From the NCBI GenBank assembly GCA_031841125.1, contig CM063109.1, forward strand, positions 27,437,321-27,501,320: a stretch of DNA of 64,000 bases, read 5' to 3'. The position numbers and the translations under genes were made by a program. The stretch is from Acanthococcus lagerstroemiae. Taxonomy: Eukaryota > Arthropoda > Insecta > Hemiptera > Eriococcidae. How positions within the stretch are numbered: the stretch's first letter is position 1; each line of letters begins with the position of its first letter. This document shows positions 45,984 to 57,241 of the stretch, piece by piece. Below the pieces are notes generated by a model, which did no database searches, was not told the DNA's origin, and saw only the letters and a program-made list of their open reading frames with translations.

Positions 45984-46510
45984 ACTTTTTTGTGAATGGG
46001 GACGCGTAACTGTGTCTGCCATGAACATGCATGACATTGTGATTCGAGAGGAGGCTTCTGTAGTATGGTGATGAGATGTCTTTTGTAATTTATTAGAATG
46101 GAGACCTCACAGAGACGTACAGAAGTGACTTTTTTATGGGGGGAGGGGGGACTCGTAATACCTGTGCCACGACTTATATGCATGACATTGTGATTCGAGA
46201 GGAGGCTTCTGTAGTATGGCAATGTTTCTTGTAATTTATTAGAATGAAGACCTTCTCTTTTCTATTTTCCAATTGTTACTCTCAACCCGAGCCCTGGAAT
46301 CCGCCCTCTCGAGCATTTTCTTCAGAGACGTCGGGGAGGCTGTCTCAGCCCTCTTGTCATTTTGTCGAAAAACCGGCCTATATCGAAATGTTGTAAATGA
46401 GTTGCTACGTGTGGGCTCGAATCCGGGACCAGCACGCTATTCACTCGGCCAACCAGACCCCCAGAATGGAGCAAGGATGTATCGAAGTGACTTTGTTGGG
46501 GTTGGGGTAA
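45984..46510. repeat. Two-copy tandem repeat, about 151-bp period, split by a SINE
   Basis: ATGCATGACATTGTGATTCG followed by AGAGGAGGCTTCTGTAGTATGG occurs at 46027 and 46178. After the SINE, AGAATGGAGCAAGGATGTAT continues the second copy as seen in the first at 46093. Confidence 0.85.
46250..46462 (-). mobile_element. tRNA-derived SINE, copy B
   Basis: Same family as 28656-28864: head GGGGTCTGGTTGGCCGAGTG, a better-preserved B box (GATTCGAGCCC), the shared body with GGCCGGTTTTTCGACA and CTGAGACAGCC, and an A-rich tail. Flanks AGAATGAAG (46241-46249) and AGAATGGAG (46463-46471) match at 8 of 9, giving the target duplication. Inserted inside a tandem repeat copy. Confidence 0.9.
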
Positions 46511-47579
46511 GTAGGAAAATTTTAGGATCTTTAAACATCAGGAAGGAAACAGTCTTCGTTTTTTAAATTTAGTCGACTGAAGATTGGAGCTTTTACGTGT
46601 GGACGATTTCGCCAGCTGTTCGAAGTGCTTGGAGCAAAGGCTCCCCTGTCCCTATTCGCTGTAAGTTGGCCGCTGAAGTCTCTCTCTTGAGTCATGATGA
46701 GTTGAACAAAAATATTGTGTAATGTACAAAATGAGTGAATTCTTACTTGCAGCAAACGGATACTAGAAATTATGCAATGAAAATCAAATCTCTCCAAACA
46801 TAGCCCCACAGTGCGACCACTTCCTGTTGGGTGTAACTCGAGATTCGGGGGGGGGGGGTTAGCACTGCGACAGCTTATATCTCCAAATTTCATTTACCAA
46901 AAAAATAAGCTTCATCTTGATCTTTTGTGTGCATTAGGGAAATGGAATCTCAGAAAATCGGTTAAGATTATGTAATAATTATTGGTAAATCTATCAGAGG
47001 TCGAAGTGTGTGCGCAAGAGTTCGTGTAGGCACATATACTATTGAATAAATTCGTTTCGATCGTAATTCTTGACTACCATGATAAGTATCCAGTTGGATC
47101 AACGTTGTAAATACCGTTATTTTCGGCTCGGGAGCATAGGTCGGCGAAGAGGAAGGAATTTCTTGAAAGTAAAAGTGATGACTCAAGTCTTAAAAATTTC
47201 AAGTGTCAAGCGAAACACGAGTTACATTTTTAAATTTTACGTAATTCAGTGATTTCCGGAGTTTCTGAAAACTGTACCATGAGAAATATTACTCGTGCCC
47301 CCTTCTTTATGTCTTTCCTTTTTCCACTACTGGCGGGGGTGGAAGAAAATTACTTATGCGAGGGTCCCAGTAGCATCGAAATGGAAGGTATTAGAGAGCA
47401 TTGTGCTCTCTGGGAAACTTGTGTGCTTGGTGCTATTTGAGCTACACCACCTTCCTCCTCCCTCTTTATCAAAAAAATTAACTTCGTAAAAAATGTAGGA
47501 CTTTTTAAGTGTACCTCGCTTTGGTAAAGTATAAAATTTTGACATTTGTCTCGCAACTCCGCATTTTTCTGCAGCCCGT
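46511..47579 (+). other. Intron segment without supported features
   Basis: A G run of about ten near 46848 may belong to a worn MITE. No coding signal. Confidence 0.5.
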
Positions 47580-47783
47580 CAAGGCCGGTAAAAGTCCAGT
47601 TGCACTAGAGCATGAGCACCAAACAAAAAAATCTATATAAAAAAAAATTCAATTTTGTTGTCGGTACTTATTGGATGTTTTTAGATTTCAGTTTTTTTTT
47701 GGGGGGGGGGGAGTTTTTCAGGGATTTTTTTTATTTAGAGGTTTTGTATTTGCACCAGGCGAGAAAATGAAAGATCGCCGGCC
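47580..47783. mobile_element. hAT-like MITE of the 22203-22434 family, reverse copy
   Basis: Starts CAAGGCCGGTAAAAGTCCAG and ends GAAAATGAAAGATCGCCGG, the family ends in opposite orientation. The right end abuts or is interrupted by the element at 47783-47934. Confidence 0.7.
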
Positions 47784-47934
47784 AGGGCCGTACTCAAGAT
47801 TTAAGTGTGTGTGTGTGGGGGGGGGGGGGGGTCAGTCACAGATCCACTCTTTCTCCGTCTTAGCCAATTGTTTTAAGTGTTTCTTTTTAGCCAATAGGGA
47901 AGGGGGTTGACCCCCCTCGGTCGGTACAGCCCTG
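47783..47934. mobile_element. Small MITE-like element, CAGGGCCGTACTCAAG ends
   Basis: CAGGGCCGTACTCAAG and TCGGTACAGCCCTG are imperfect inverted ends. The interior has a GT run, a run of about 14 G and a C run near the right end. It sits at the end of the preceding element and may be nested in it. Confidence 0.55.
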
Positions 47935-48352
47935 CGCCCCTTTCTTTTTTGCAGAAAGTCATTACATTTTCTTTGCTTTTAAAATTGTCGCACTTTCTTT
48001 GTAACTAATCATAATTAGCAACCGAACGTTTATACCTTCCCTTCCCCACCACTTATAGTGAAAAATCATTTCATGCCATGAACGGGCATATAAAATTTTG
48101 AATTGACCGTAGACCTCGGCCTTTACTGGTTACATCCCAAAAGAATCTTCCGTTGACGTTTGTCAGCAACCAGGGCCGTAGCATCCAGGGGGCAAATGGA
48201 GGCTCTGTCCCCTCCCCTCCGCAGGGTGGCCAAGACATTTTTTCTCTCGCTTCTTTTTGGGCGTGAAATTTGAAAATTTTCCGAAGTTACAGTGGTCACG
48301 CTGCAAGTCGTGTTAGCAATTCTACCCTTTTCCGTACCCTCTTTTCATCGCC
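47935..48352 (+). other. Intron segment; isolated MITE end
   Basis: CAGGGCCGTAGCATCCAGGG near 48173 looks like a single transposon end. No partner end found. Confidence 0.4.
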
Positions 48353-48592
48353 AAAAATTGGAAGATGAATCAAAACTCACATTTGCCATTTTACGTCAAG
48401 GGCGCAAATAGGCAAAATACTGTACACGGGTGCAGGAATATCTTCGCTGCGCCTGTGAACGTGGAGTATGTTATACATCACGCACATTAACAGGTGCACG
48501 AAGATATTCCTGCACGCGTGTACAGTATTTTGCCTATTTGCGCCCTTGAAGTAAAATGGCAAATGTGAGTTTTGATTCTTTACCCTTCAATT
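48353..48592. mobile_element. Palindromic MITE, copy 2 (shared with 19286-19521)
   Basis: Arms run from about 48353 to 48470 and back. AATCAAAACTCACATTTGCC starts the well-matched part at 48368, and its complement ends at 48577. The core reads CAAGGGCGCAAATAGGCAAA. The arms are nearly identical, so this copy is younger than 19286-19521. Confidence 0.9.
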
Positions 48593-49829
48593 GTCGTATT
48601 TTATTTGCAATTTACCGCTAATCAGCAACCCAAACATTTTTTATACCTTGGCGCTTCTCATCATCTCCAGAAAGAGTTGTCCTAGACCACTGATGAAAAT
48701 TCACAAAGCACTTGACTTTCTTGACGGATAAGACTGAAATTTAAGACAGTCCCCTTGGTGGAGAAGGGGTCATTTCTGCAACTGCAATGCGTTGATTTTT
48801 ATAATTGGAAATATTTCTTTTGGTAACCCTTAGCGAAAGATGGGACCGACGGCCGATGATTTTTCTTCTGATGCTGGTGTCAAACTTCTTGTCGGGAAGG
48901 AGGTTCTGATGGGGTCCCGTAGTTCAGTTTTATATTCACCTCGCTGCTTGTATTTGAAAGGTTGGGCTGAAATCGCAAGTGAAAACAATTTACACGGGTA
49001 ATGTACCCTCTTCTGTTTCTGCGGATACATACCAACCCTTGGGGCATGAAATTCAAAAAAATGAATATGTTTAATGATTCTCTGAATTTACCGGATTCGC
49101 TGGATGAGAAAATTTGCACCCCTTGACGGATATTTGTAGAGGTTTCCGTGTAACCTTACTTAAGAATCGGAAACGAATTCTGAATTCAACCCGATTTTAT
49201 TACCAATTGAATTCCACATTTCGGAGGAGACACCGATCACATATTTTGGACCATTTCTAACTTTTTCCTGCAGCTTGCTCGTGATATTGAAGAGAGGGGG
49301 GCATGCGTACCTGCTTCCAAATTATGATTCAGCTATCTCGAAAATTTATTTGAGAAAATACCCTTACATCAGTGGTAAACGTGATGCAAAAAATTATGCA
49401 CACTCCTTGCTTCGAGGTGATAAAAAAGAGAAATTTATCGATTGTTGGCGAGTATTCAAATCCATTTACGCGAATGTATTCTGTCGGAATTTTGGAAGGT
49501 CTTTATAAATTGATTGTAGTTTCCAGCGTAGTTGAAACCGATGACGTTTGTGAAATTACATGCGAAAATAATTGTGGAATTAATTTTTGTTCGCCGTCAA
49601 ATTGATTTTCTCCTCCCGCAGGGGCTGATGAAAAATTCCAAAATGTTGCTTCAGATTTTGCGTTTACGAGAAAGAAATTTTCAATATGGTTGTAAAGTTA
49701 CGTGAAATTACGACATTGGTAGTTTTCTCGATTAACGGTGGATTTATATTCGTGTCGGTGACATGTCGCGGACACATTTTTGAATGTTGAAAGTTTGTCG
49801 GCGACCGAAAGTAAATCTACCATGGATTG
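48593..49829 (+). other. Intron segment without supported features
   Basis: No transposon ends or coding signal recognised on either strand. Confidence 0.5.
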
Positions 49830-49955
49830 TGGTTTATTTATCGTGCCCCCAACCTGTTTGTAGTCGATGGTAATGTTCTCGATTGAATTGTTCTTAATGA
49901 ATTGTGGTTTATTTGTCGTACCCCAACCCGTTTGTAGTCGGCAGTTGCGTTCTTA
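49830..49955. repeat. Two-copy repeat, about 81 bp apart
   Basis: ATTGTGGTTTATTTRTCGT followed by CCAACCYGTTTGTAGTCG occurs near 49828 and 49909. Confidence 0.8.
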
Positions 49956-51758
49956 TGGGATAGCTTGTGATCATGTGAATCTCTTTTGTGTGGTTTCTAG
50001 ATTATTGTAAGACATCCTGACTTGGAAGCACGATCATTTGTGAACTTAAGTCGTCTTGCTGTGAGAAAATGAAATGGGAGTTCGGGTCGAGTGGTGCCTT
50101 GTTTTTCGCACCTTTCCTGTCGTGGACCTCGTAATCATTGTCAACAATCGTATTGTCTTTGAAATTCAGTTCAGTATTGCTTCTGGTCGGATGGACAATT
50201 GTGTGATTGCCATCAAGAAAGGCATATGCGTATGTAACGTTTCTGTGCTGGTAGTTAATTGGACGAAAAATACTCGATGCTGCTCGACGTATTCCCGAAA
50301 ATCTTCCTCGTAGGCATGTTCTACGACCTTCTTCTCAATCTTAGTGTCTCGAAATCATTTCGTTATGTTTGATACCCTCGACAGAGCTGTTCGAACTCGG
50401 CGTCAGCACGGTTCTCTTCTCTTCAGCTAATTAAGAATTAACGATTATTCTGAAGAGAGAACGACCTCCGGTTTCAGCTTTATAGCCGCTCACCCAGACC
50501 TGTAATTCGAACTCGATTATTATTTTTGTTTATGATACTCAAATGATGTGCATTACCTCTATAGAAAAACATACATTTACACGGTTCGCTTGTACAGCAT
50601 CATCGTATAATCGGACGTGGTTCCGTTTTGTATTGATTACGTGTTGAGATTGTGACCTTGCTCGAGTGTAATAATCGTCTAATAAGGACACACTTATGGT
50701 TTACGGGCAAACCTATTCCACAATGTAAAACGTCTATTTCGGGGGAAGGGGGCGGTGGCTGAAGAGCGAGCATGAGATGATGATGTGGTGACCGTCAACC
50801 GGAACCAACCAAAAATATCGAACAACGCGACTTTTTTTAATCGAATACCGGAGAACGGAAATGAACGGATCAATACGAGCAGGCGAATGGGTGAAAACGG
50901 ATTAACGCGAATGCAAATTACGTCGTAAATAAACGGTTCGGGAACAATGATCACCTACACGGTTGGATGATTTTAGATCAGCGCAAACAAGAATTCGGTC
51001 AAAATTGGGTGCAGTCTGCGGTGGAATGTGTGTACCTATCAGAGAACGGCGAGTGTTTTGCTAAACTTGGATTTTTATTTGAAGAAGAAAAAAAAACTGA
51101 CGCGTGTGGGGGAGCATGTTTATGTAATAGTGAATTATGATTAGGCGGATGCTGCGGAATGTGAATATTGCGATGTATTAAACTAATAGTATTGGTTTGA
51201 AAGATGATTAAATTTGAGTAGGTACGGTACGTCCAGAACTGTTCATTCTATTTGAGGATGTGGTTGTTAGGTTGTTGTTCCACCGATTGATATCGTTCAG
51301 TATCGCAAGTACCCCCGTGTGCCGCATGATGGTGACCAGCACCAGTGCAGAACGGTAACTGCAAATCCGAGTGACGAGAAATCAAATTTGGTAGAAATCC
51401 ATGTGATACGATGTACATAGAAGACTGTTCATGTCTGATGATCGTGCAGTGATGGCGTTGCTGTCTGATGCTCCATGGCATACAGTGTACATAGACTGTT
51501 GCCTCTTATCATATGAACTCGCAATGATGGTGTTATACTATAAATATGTGTACAGAGTCCTTGTTGTCGAAATGGAGTTCAGGCTAGTATCTCACGGTAC
51601 AGGCTTTCCTGATCAATATGAGAACTTTTCTAACCCAAAGGCTCCAGTATATCCAAAAATACAACGTGGAGAAATCAGCGTTTAAAAGTGATTGAAAAAA
51701 AAAAATGGAACTTTCACCCTCTTCCGCTATAGTGAAGACTTATGGATGCATTGGTAAG
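49956..51758 (+). other. Intron segment without supported features
   Basis: Contains only short chance open frames. No repeat ends recognised. Confidence 0.5.
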
Positions 51759-52007
51759 CAGTGGCGTAGCCAAGGGGGGATTAGGGGGATGAACCGCCCC
51801 CCCTTTGATATGAGAATTTTTTTATATGCTGGCAGTATTACAGAAAATGCGCAGAATGGAATTTAAATCCAGATACATAATTGAAGTTGAAAAGCACAAC
51901 ATACTGATACGTCAATGTAAAAATATACAGTTTATGTTAGGTGTACCCCACCCCCGCCCAAAGTGTTGCTGATCCCCCTCCTTGGAAAAATCCTGGCTAC
52001 GCCACTG
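51759..52007. mobile_element. MITE with CAGTGGCGTAGCCA ends, copy 2
   Basis: CAGTGGCGTAGCCAAGG at the left and TCCTGGCTACGCCACTG at the right are inverted and match over the outer 14 bp. The ends are followed inward by G-rich and C-rich stretches. Length 249 bp. No convincing target duplication. Confidence 0.8.
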
Positions 52008-52214
52008 GCCAAAGGTTATCATGACGAACAATTTCATGCATTGGAACGGCTTTCTTGTGCGACTGGACGTCTCCTGGGAAAGAAAAAAGTAAAATTGACT
52101 ATAAGAACCTTTTTAAAAATTCCTTTACATTTCTATTCTTTTTTTATTGTGAGCGACCTCATCACAAATGCTTATGGGAATACGAAGTACAGTTGATAAT
52201 GTATTATGAGCCAA

Positions 52215-52430
52215 ATTAAGAAAACGATTCTCACCCGGTGTAAATACCAAACTTCTAAATAAGGAACTCTGGAAACCCCCCCCCCCCCTCTTGAGAGAAT
52301 TGAAACACAACAAGCATCTAATAAGTACCTATAAGTTTTAAAAATCAAATACTTTGAAAAATGTGGATTTTCCCGCCGGGTGCATGTGCCCCAGTGTAAC
52401 TGGACTCTTTCGCCGGTCCAGAAAGAAAAA
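52215..52430. mobile_element. Worn copy of the 22203-22434 MITE family
   Basis: Shares AAACACAACAAGCATCTAAT, AAGTACCTATAAGTTTT, TGTGGATTTTCC and CAGTGTAACTGGACTCTTTC with the family, then CGCCGGTCC at the right. The left end is poorly preserved. A run of 13 C is present near 52276. Confidence 0.65.
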
Positions 52431-54719
52431 TAGAAGAAAGATACGTGAACGGGTGCAGGTGCAATGTGGGGGGATCAAAAAATCCCCAAAATGCAGTGTC
52501 GCCAGTTGTACTTCGCGAAAATTAGACCAAATAGGTCACATCCAAGTAATGGCATTTATGCCTCGTGAAGAAATAAAGAGACAGTTGCCTGTTTGCTGAC
52601 TTCCAGACTCCCTCCCTCCAGAACTCAGAGGTAAGAAGGTTGTGTTTTGTGTTGCAGTGAAAGAAAAAAGTAAATTTTCCCCGTCCATTATAAATAGTAA
52701 CAAATTTAGATGAAGGTTCAGGAAATAGACCAAAATATTGAATTGACCAGAAAATGGACTAAAATACTACAAGTAGGTTGAAAATGAGTTTTGTATTATC
52801 AGTATTATGTGCCATCTCGCATTGAAATAGATTTTTTGTTTTGATTATTCTTATCATTCAGATTAACGTAATAGGTGCCTTTTTGCCCAGATGAACGCTT
52901 AGTACACTTCCAAAGTACAAAATTCTTCTATTACATATTTGCAGAAACTTTAGAATGCCGGAACATGTGATGAGTGTTACCTGTTCAGTTACTCATTATC
53001 GCGATATCGTTTAGTTTCTTTCATCTGTAACTTTCCAAAGTCACTGGTACTTGTATGCGCTAACCATTATCCAAACTCATTACGTTTCGTACAAGTTAAT
53101 CACTTAAATTAGATGATTTATATAGGTGTTTGCGAATTCCTTTATATGCTCGCTGTAGCTTGCTGAATTTGTTCTCATTCATTTCACGCACTCGAAAAAC
53201 CAGTATGCAGTCGAATGGATCGTGCCTAATTGTTCTTTATTTTGTTAACACGGGGTGGTATTCTCGTTCTGTCTTGTGGAAATATTTTGGGCAGCAACGG
53301 AGAAGCATATTTCGATTGTTTTCTAGATTGATTTGGCGAAATGTATGCGATACCCCTTGGAACTGGTAACGTCTGGCATTCGTTGTGCAGCCAATTTTTT
53401 CGTGCCGTACCAACCACCGTTGGTTCCTCACTAGCTAAATGAAAAAACCATATGTGAAAATAATAATTACGTTTGCATCACAAGCAGAAGAGTATCTTGA
53501 TGTTTACTTGATCGCATTCTTCGAATGTTTCGGCTTACAGTTCGTGACGTCCGACTTGATTTACCATTTTTATATTATACTAGGAGCTCACGGCGAGATG
53601 TACCAGTCTGCGGTGATCAAAATTTGCACGAAACCGGTGATAAATGTTCGGCGCCAATTTTTATTGCCGCGGAATGCGAGCATATAATATATACATATTC
53701 CGGATATAAGTTAATTCTGTTTACAATTTATCCAAATCGCCGATCTACATACCACCTTTTTCTATATTTAGCGTTCGAACGCTAAACTTGGACACATAGT
53801 TGTCGTTGAAATGGTTATGCTAATCATACACGAGCTCGTCGATCATTGAAAAAGCTTTTAAATTGGCCGAGAAGGCCGGAAAGAGGTCTGTCTTAAAACT
53901 CAGTGGTAATTCTGCTGGCAGGCTGGAAATACGAGTTTTGTAACGGTGGCTACTCGGGTTTGCAAATAACTGATGTATCTGCGTGCCCAGTCCGAAAATG
54001 TGTTAATCTTAGCCATTATTGTGTCCGGAGTTGAATTAGCGAATTGTTGTTAAATGTGTAAAATTAGAAGATTTTGTTTTGTTGTCTTCAGTTGAGAAAT
54101 GTCAAGTCCTGCTTTCATATAGGTAATGATTAGAAATGAGGGGCTGGAGAGCATCGACCTTGCTACTGTTGTTAGAGGGGCGATGGTAGAAGTAAGATGT
54201 ATTTATACTAAAAAACATGGGTTGTTAATTGATGCGCTCTTGTGTTAATTCAGTCAAACAGAAGCCTTACAGAGTTAATTATGGCAATATCGGTAAAGTG
54301 GTTGGCTTTTTTCTATCCTCTTATGCCTTGAACGTCTTTATCGAGGATTTGTAATGACTGGCGATTAGGGGAATATTTTATGACTAAATCGATGAGTTAG
54401 GCAGTTAGTACTATTTACATTGCAGTTGTACGGCATTCGTTGGTAAATATTAAAAATTGTTGGAGAGATTCTCGATACATAGTTCCTTTAGAGCTAGTTT
54501 CATCTAGCCGAAATCATTCTAATCCGCAATCATCATTAGAAACTACTTCTGGCTAGAGCGACCAGAGGGCTACAGGAAAACGACTCCATATCTTCATGGG
54601 ATATCTGACTTCATCATTTTTCTCTTGTTCATTGGTTGTCCTTCTTCGTCTTGTACTGTACTCCAAGAGCGTATGTCATCACGTCAGTTTATTTAATGAA
54701 TCGAAGGCCGGTGATCACT
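52431..54719 (+). other. Intron segment without supported features
   Basis: Only short open frames without motifs. No repeat ends recognised. Confidence 0.5.
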
Positions 54720-56970
54720 TGCTTTACATTCTGCCAATAGACTCTCACTGCAAGATCAGGTTTGAGCTTCTATGTACAATTGTCACTAGACGCCATGATC
54801 AACCAGCCACTCCACTTCATTGCTAAATGATGGATTGCGTTCTAGTATTTGTAAGGCGCTGTAGTACAACAAGTATGATGGATTGATAGCAAGGCGACAA
54901 CTTCCCTATCATGTACAATAGTGAACTTGTGACCTGCGCTGACAGAACGTTATTAGTGCGCAAAACGTAAACATTGAGAAAAAAGGAGGAAAACAAAAAT
55001 GGATACTTGGGAAAATGATCGTTGATAAAATTGCGAAAATATAAAATAATGAAATTTGCTGTTTTGATTCGACGATTGTTGTTCGTTAAGGTTGTAGAGC
55101 AAATCTTGAACTACCGAAATTACTAATAAACCAAAAATTGATATTTTGCACACTAATAACGTTCTTTCGGCACAGGTCACAACTAATGGAATCGTTCCTT
55201 TTGAGCAGAGATGTCAGCGTTACCCAAAAATATGAACGTGTTCGCATCTGTTCTTGTTCATGTGAGAAGAAGAACGCGTTCACTTTGTTCTGGGTTGTGG
55301 AGGTGCTCCGTTCATGAACGCGTTCCCGTTCGCAAACAGGAGTTGACATCTCTGCTTTTGAGCATCAAATTTTACATTTATTTGTAATAAAATTGTACAT
55401 TATGGTATATTTGTGCTTAAGAAATGATGGGCTGTGCCTGAATGCATGAATGGTCTTTAACCAACGTTTCCATTTTGTCGATTTTCTGGAATAAAACCTC
55501 CAATGAACAACCATACAGCCGTGTCAAAAGTTATTTACCTATTATACTTATATGTAAATGAAAGAAGCGGCCTTCTCAAATTCGCATCATGAGAACAGAT
55601 ATCGATTTAAATCAAAATAATTATAGGGTAAGTAAGTGAAAGAAACCGACGCTATATGCATCCACGCCATTAGATGTTGTAGTCTTGTGATAACGAAGTT
55701 GTTGCCTTGTTATCAGTCCATTATACTATTGTACTACAGTGCTTTAGTATTGCAGTTCTATTATTGGTGAGATATGCATGCCGGATGAAGTGATGGATTT
55801 GGCAAATATCTGAGTGGATGTGCAGTTGTCTGAATTCAGTTTACTGTTTCGAGAGAACAGAGGAACGAAATGTTAACTTTGGTTTGATTAGGAACTTGCG
55901 CCAGTGAAACGCAATACATGCGAAAATCGAGTGGGCTTATTAGTGTCACAGTGGAGCCTTTGCATCAGCTTTAACTTCCCTTATGCTCATAACTGCCAAC
56001 GCAAACTATTGTTACCTCCTTATCTCCCTTGTAGTAGGATTCCCTTAAGTTTGTCTTCATTGACTTCGTTAAACTGGTGATTTATCCCAGTTGTGTTACC
56101 CTTGTGGTGGGGCACCATATTGTTTTGTTTTCGGCCTACACTCTTTTCAATATTACTGCAGTATGAGCTGTGTATGTGGTTCAGAATCACACTGAAAACC
56201 CTGCGGCCAGTTACCACTTGACTGTTCTGTATGCTGTTAGTGGACTCTCACTGCAATATCAGGCTTGAGCTTCCAGGTACAATTGTCGCTAGATGCCATG
56301 ATCAACCACCCCCTTCCATTTCATTGCTAAATGATGGATTGCGTCCTAGTATTGCAGTTCTGTTATATTATGTAGATAAGATATGCACGTCTGATGAATA
56401 GATGAATGGTGGCGAATGCCTTAGTGGATGTGCAGTAGAAGACCAGTGAATTCTCTGCACCGTTTGGGAGAACAGAGAAGTGAAATGTTGACTTGGGTTT
56501 GAATAGGATGTGCCCCAGTATATGTGACATCGCATGCTTGGCCTCCCCTACTTTCGTGATCGGCCACAGCAGAGGCTGCTTGCCGATGTATTGCTGAATG
56601 CTCAGTTTTCATCACTGATAGGCTTCAGCTGAAACGGAGGACCAGTCGTGGATATCCTCCGATGGGTACATCAGCCGGGATCATTCGGATTTAGTCTATT
56701 GTACGAAAATGATCTAGGTGAAACTGTTCAATTAATTTATCCTGAAAGTAATATGAAGGTTTGGTCAGTTGCGCGATTTCTTCTTATTAGTTCTCACAAT
56801 GCTGGCCTGTAATAATTCATCCATCATATTTAGTCTAGCTTGCGGTCGTTTGTTTTGGCGATACAGTGTAGAACTCAGTTACAATGTTAAGATTGTTTGT
56901 TCACCTTGCGCAAGTGAAGCGCAATAAATGCGAAAATCGTATGCGCTTATCAGTGTCAAGGTGGAACGTT
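54720..56970. repeat. Dispersed local duplication (at least four diverged segments)
   Basis: GACTCTCACTGCAAKATCAGG with ATGATCAACC and ATTGCTAAATGATGGATTGC occurs near 54740 and 56240. TAGTATTGCAGTTCT followed by GAGATATGCA-like and GTGGATGTGCAGT words occurs near 55748 and 56350. GTGAARCGCAATAMATGCGAAAATCG occurs near 55904 and 56916. The segments are in the same orientation, indicating old local duplication and deletion. Confidence 0.75.
55206..55354. mobile_element. hAT-like MITE filled with GAACGCGTTC words
   Basis: Ends CAGAGATGTCA/TGACATCTCTG match perfectly. CTTTTGAG is duplicated exactly on both sides (55198-55205 and 55355-55362). The 149-bp interior is dominated by GAACGTGTTCG, TGTTCATG, GAACGCGTTC and TTCATGAACGCGTTCCCGTT. 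It has no coding capacity. Confidence 0.92.
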
Positions 56971-57142
56971 TTCGCGTTCGCGTGCAATACCGTGCACCGC
57001 AAGTGTTACTTAGTAACAATCCTCGCAGTGTTGATTCTTGCAATGTTGACTGACGTTTCCGGAATGCATCTAATTGCGATGGTTCACGATTGTTGCCAAT
57101 GTTTAAGGTTTTTGTTTTGGAAATTCAGAGGAGAGTGGCTTG

Positions 57143-57241
57143 TTTACTGTGGTCGCAGAAGCTCAAATTCGCATGCTCTTCAATCGAGAGATTGTTTACG
57201 GTTGTCGCGGAAGCTGAAATTTGCATTCTCTTCAATCGAGA
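57143..57241. repeat. Two-copy tandem repeat near 51 bp
   Basis: GTTTACTGTGGTCGCAGAAG and GTTTACGGTTGTCGCGGAAG open the two copies; both continue to CTCTTCAATCGAGA. Confidence 0.85.
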
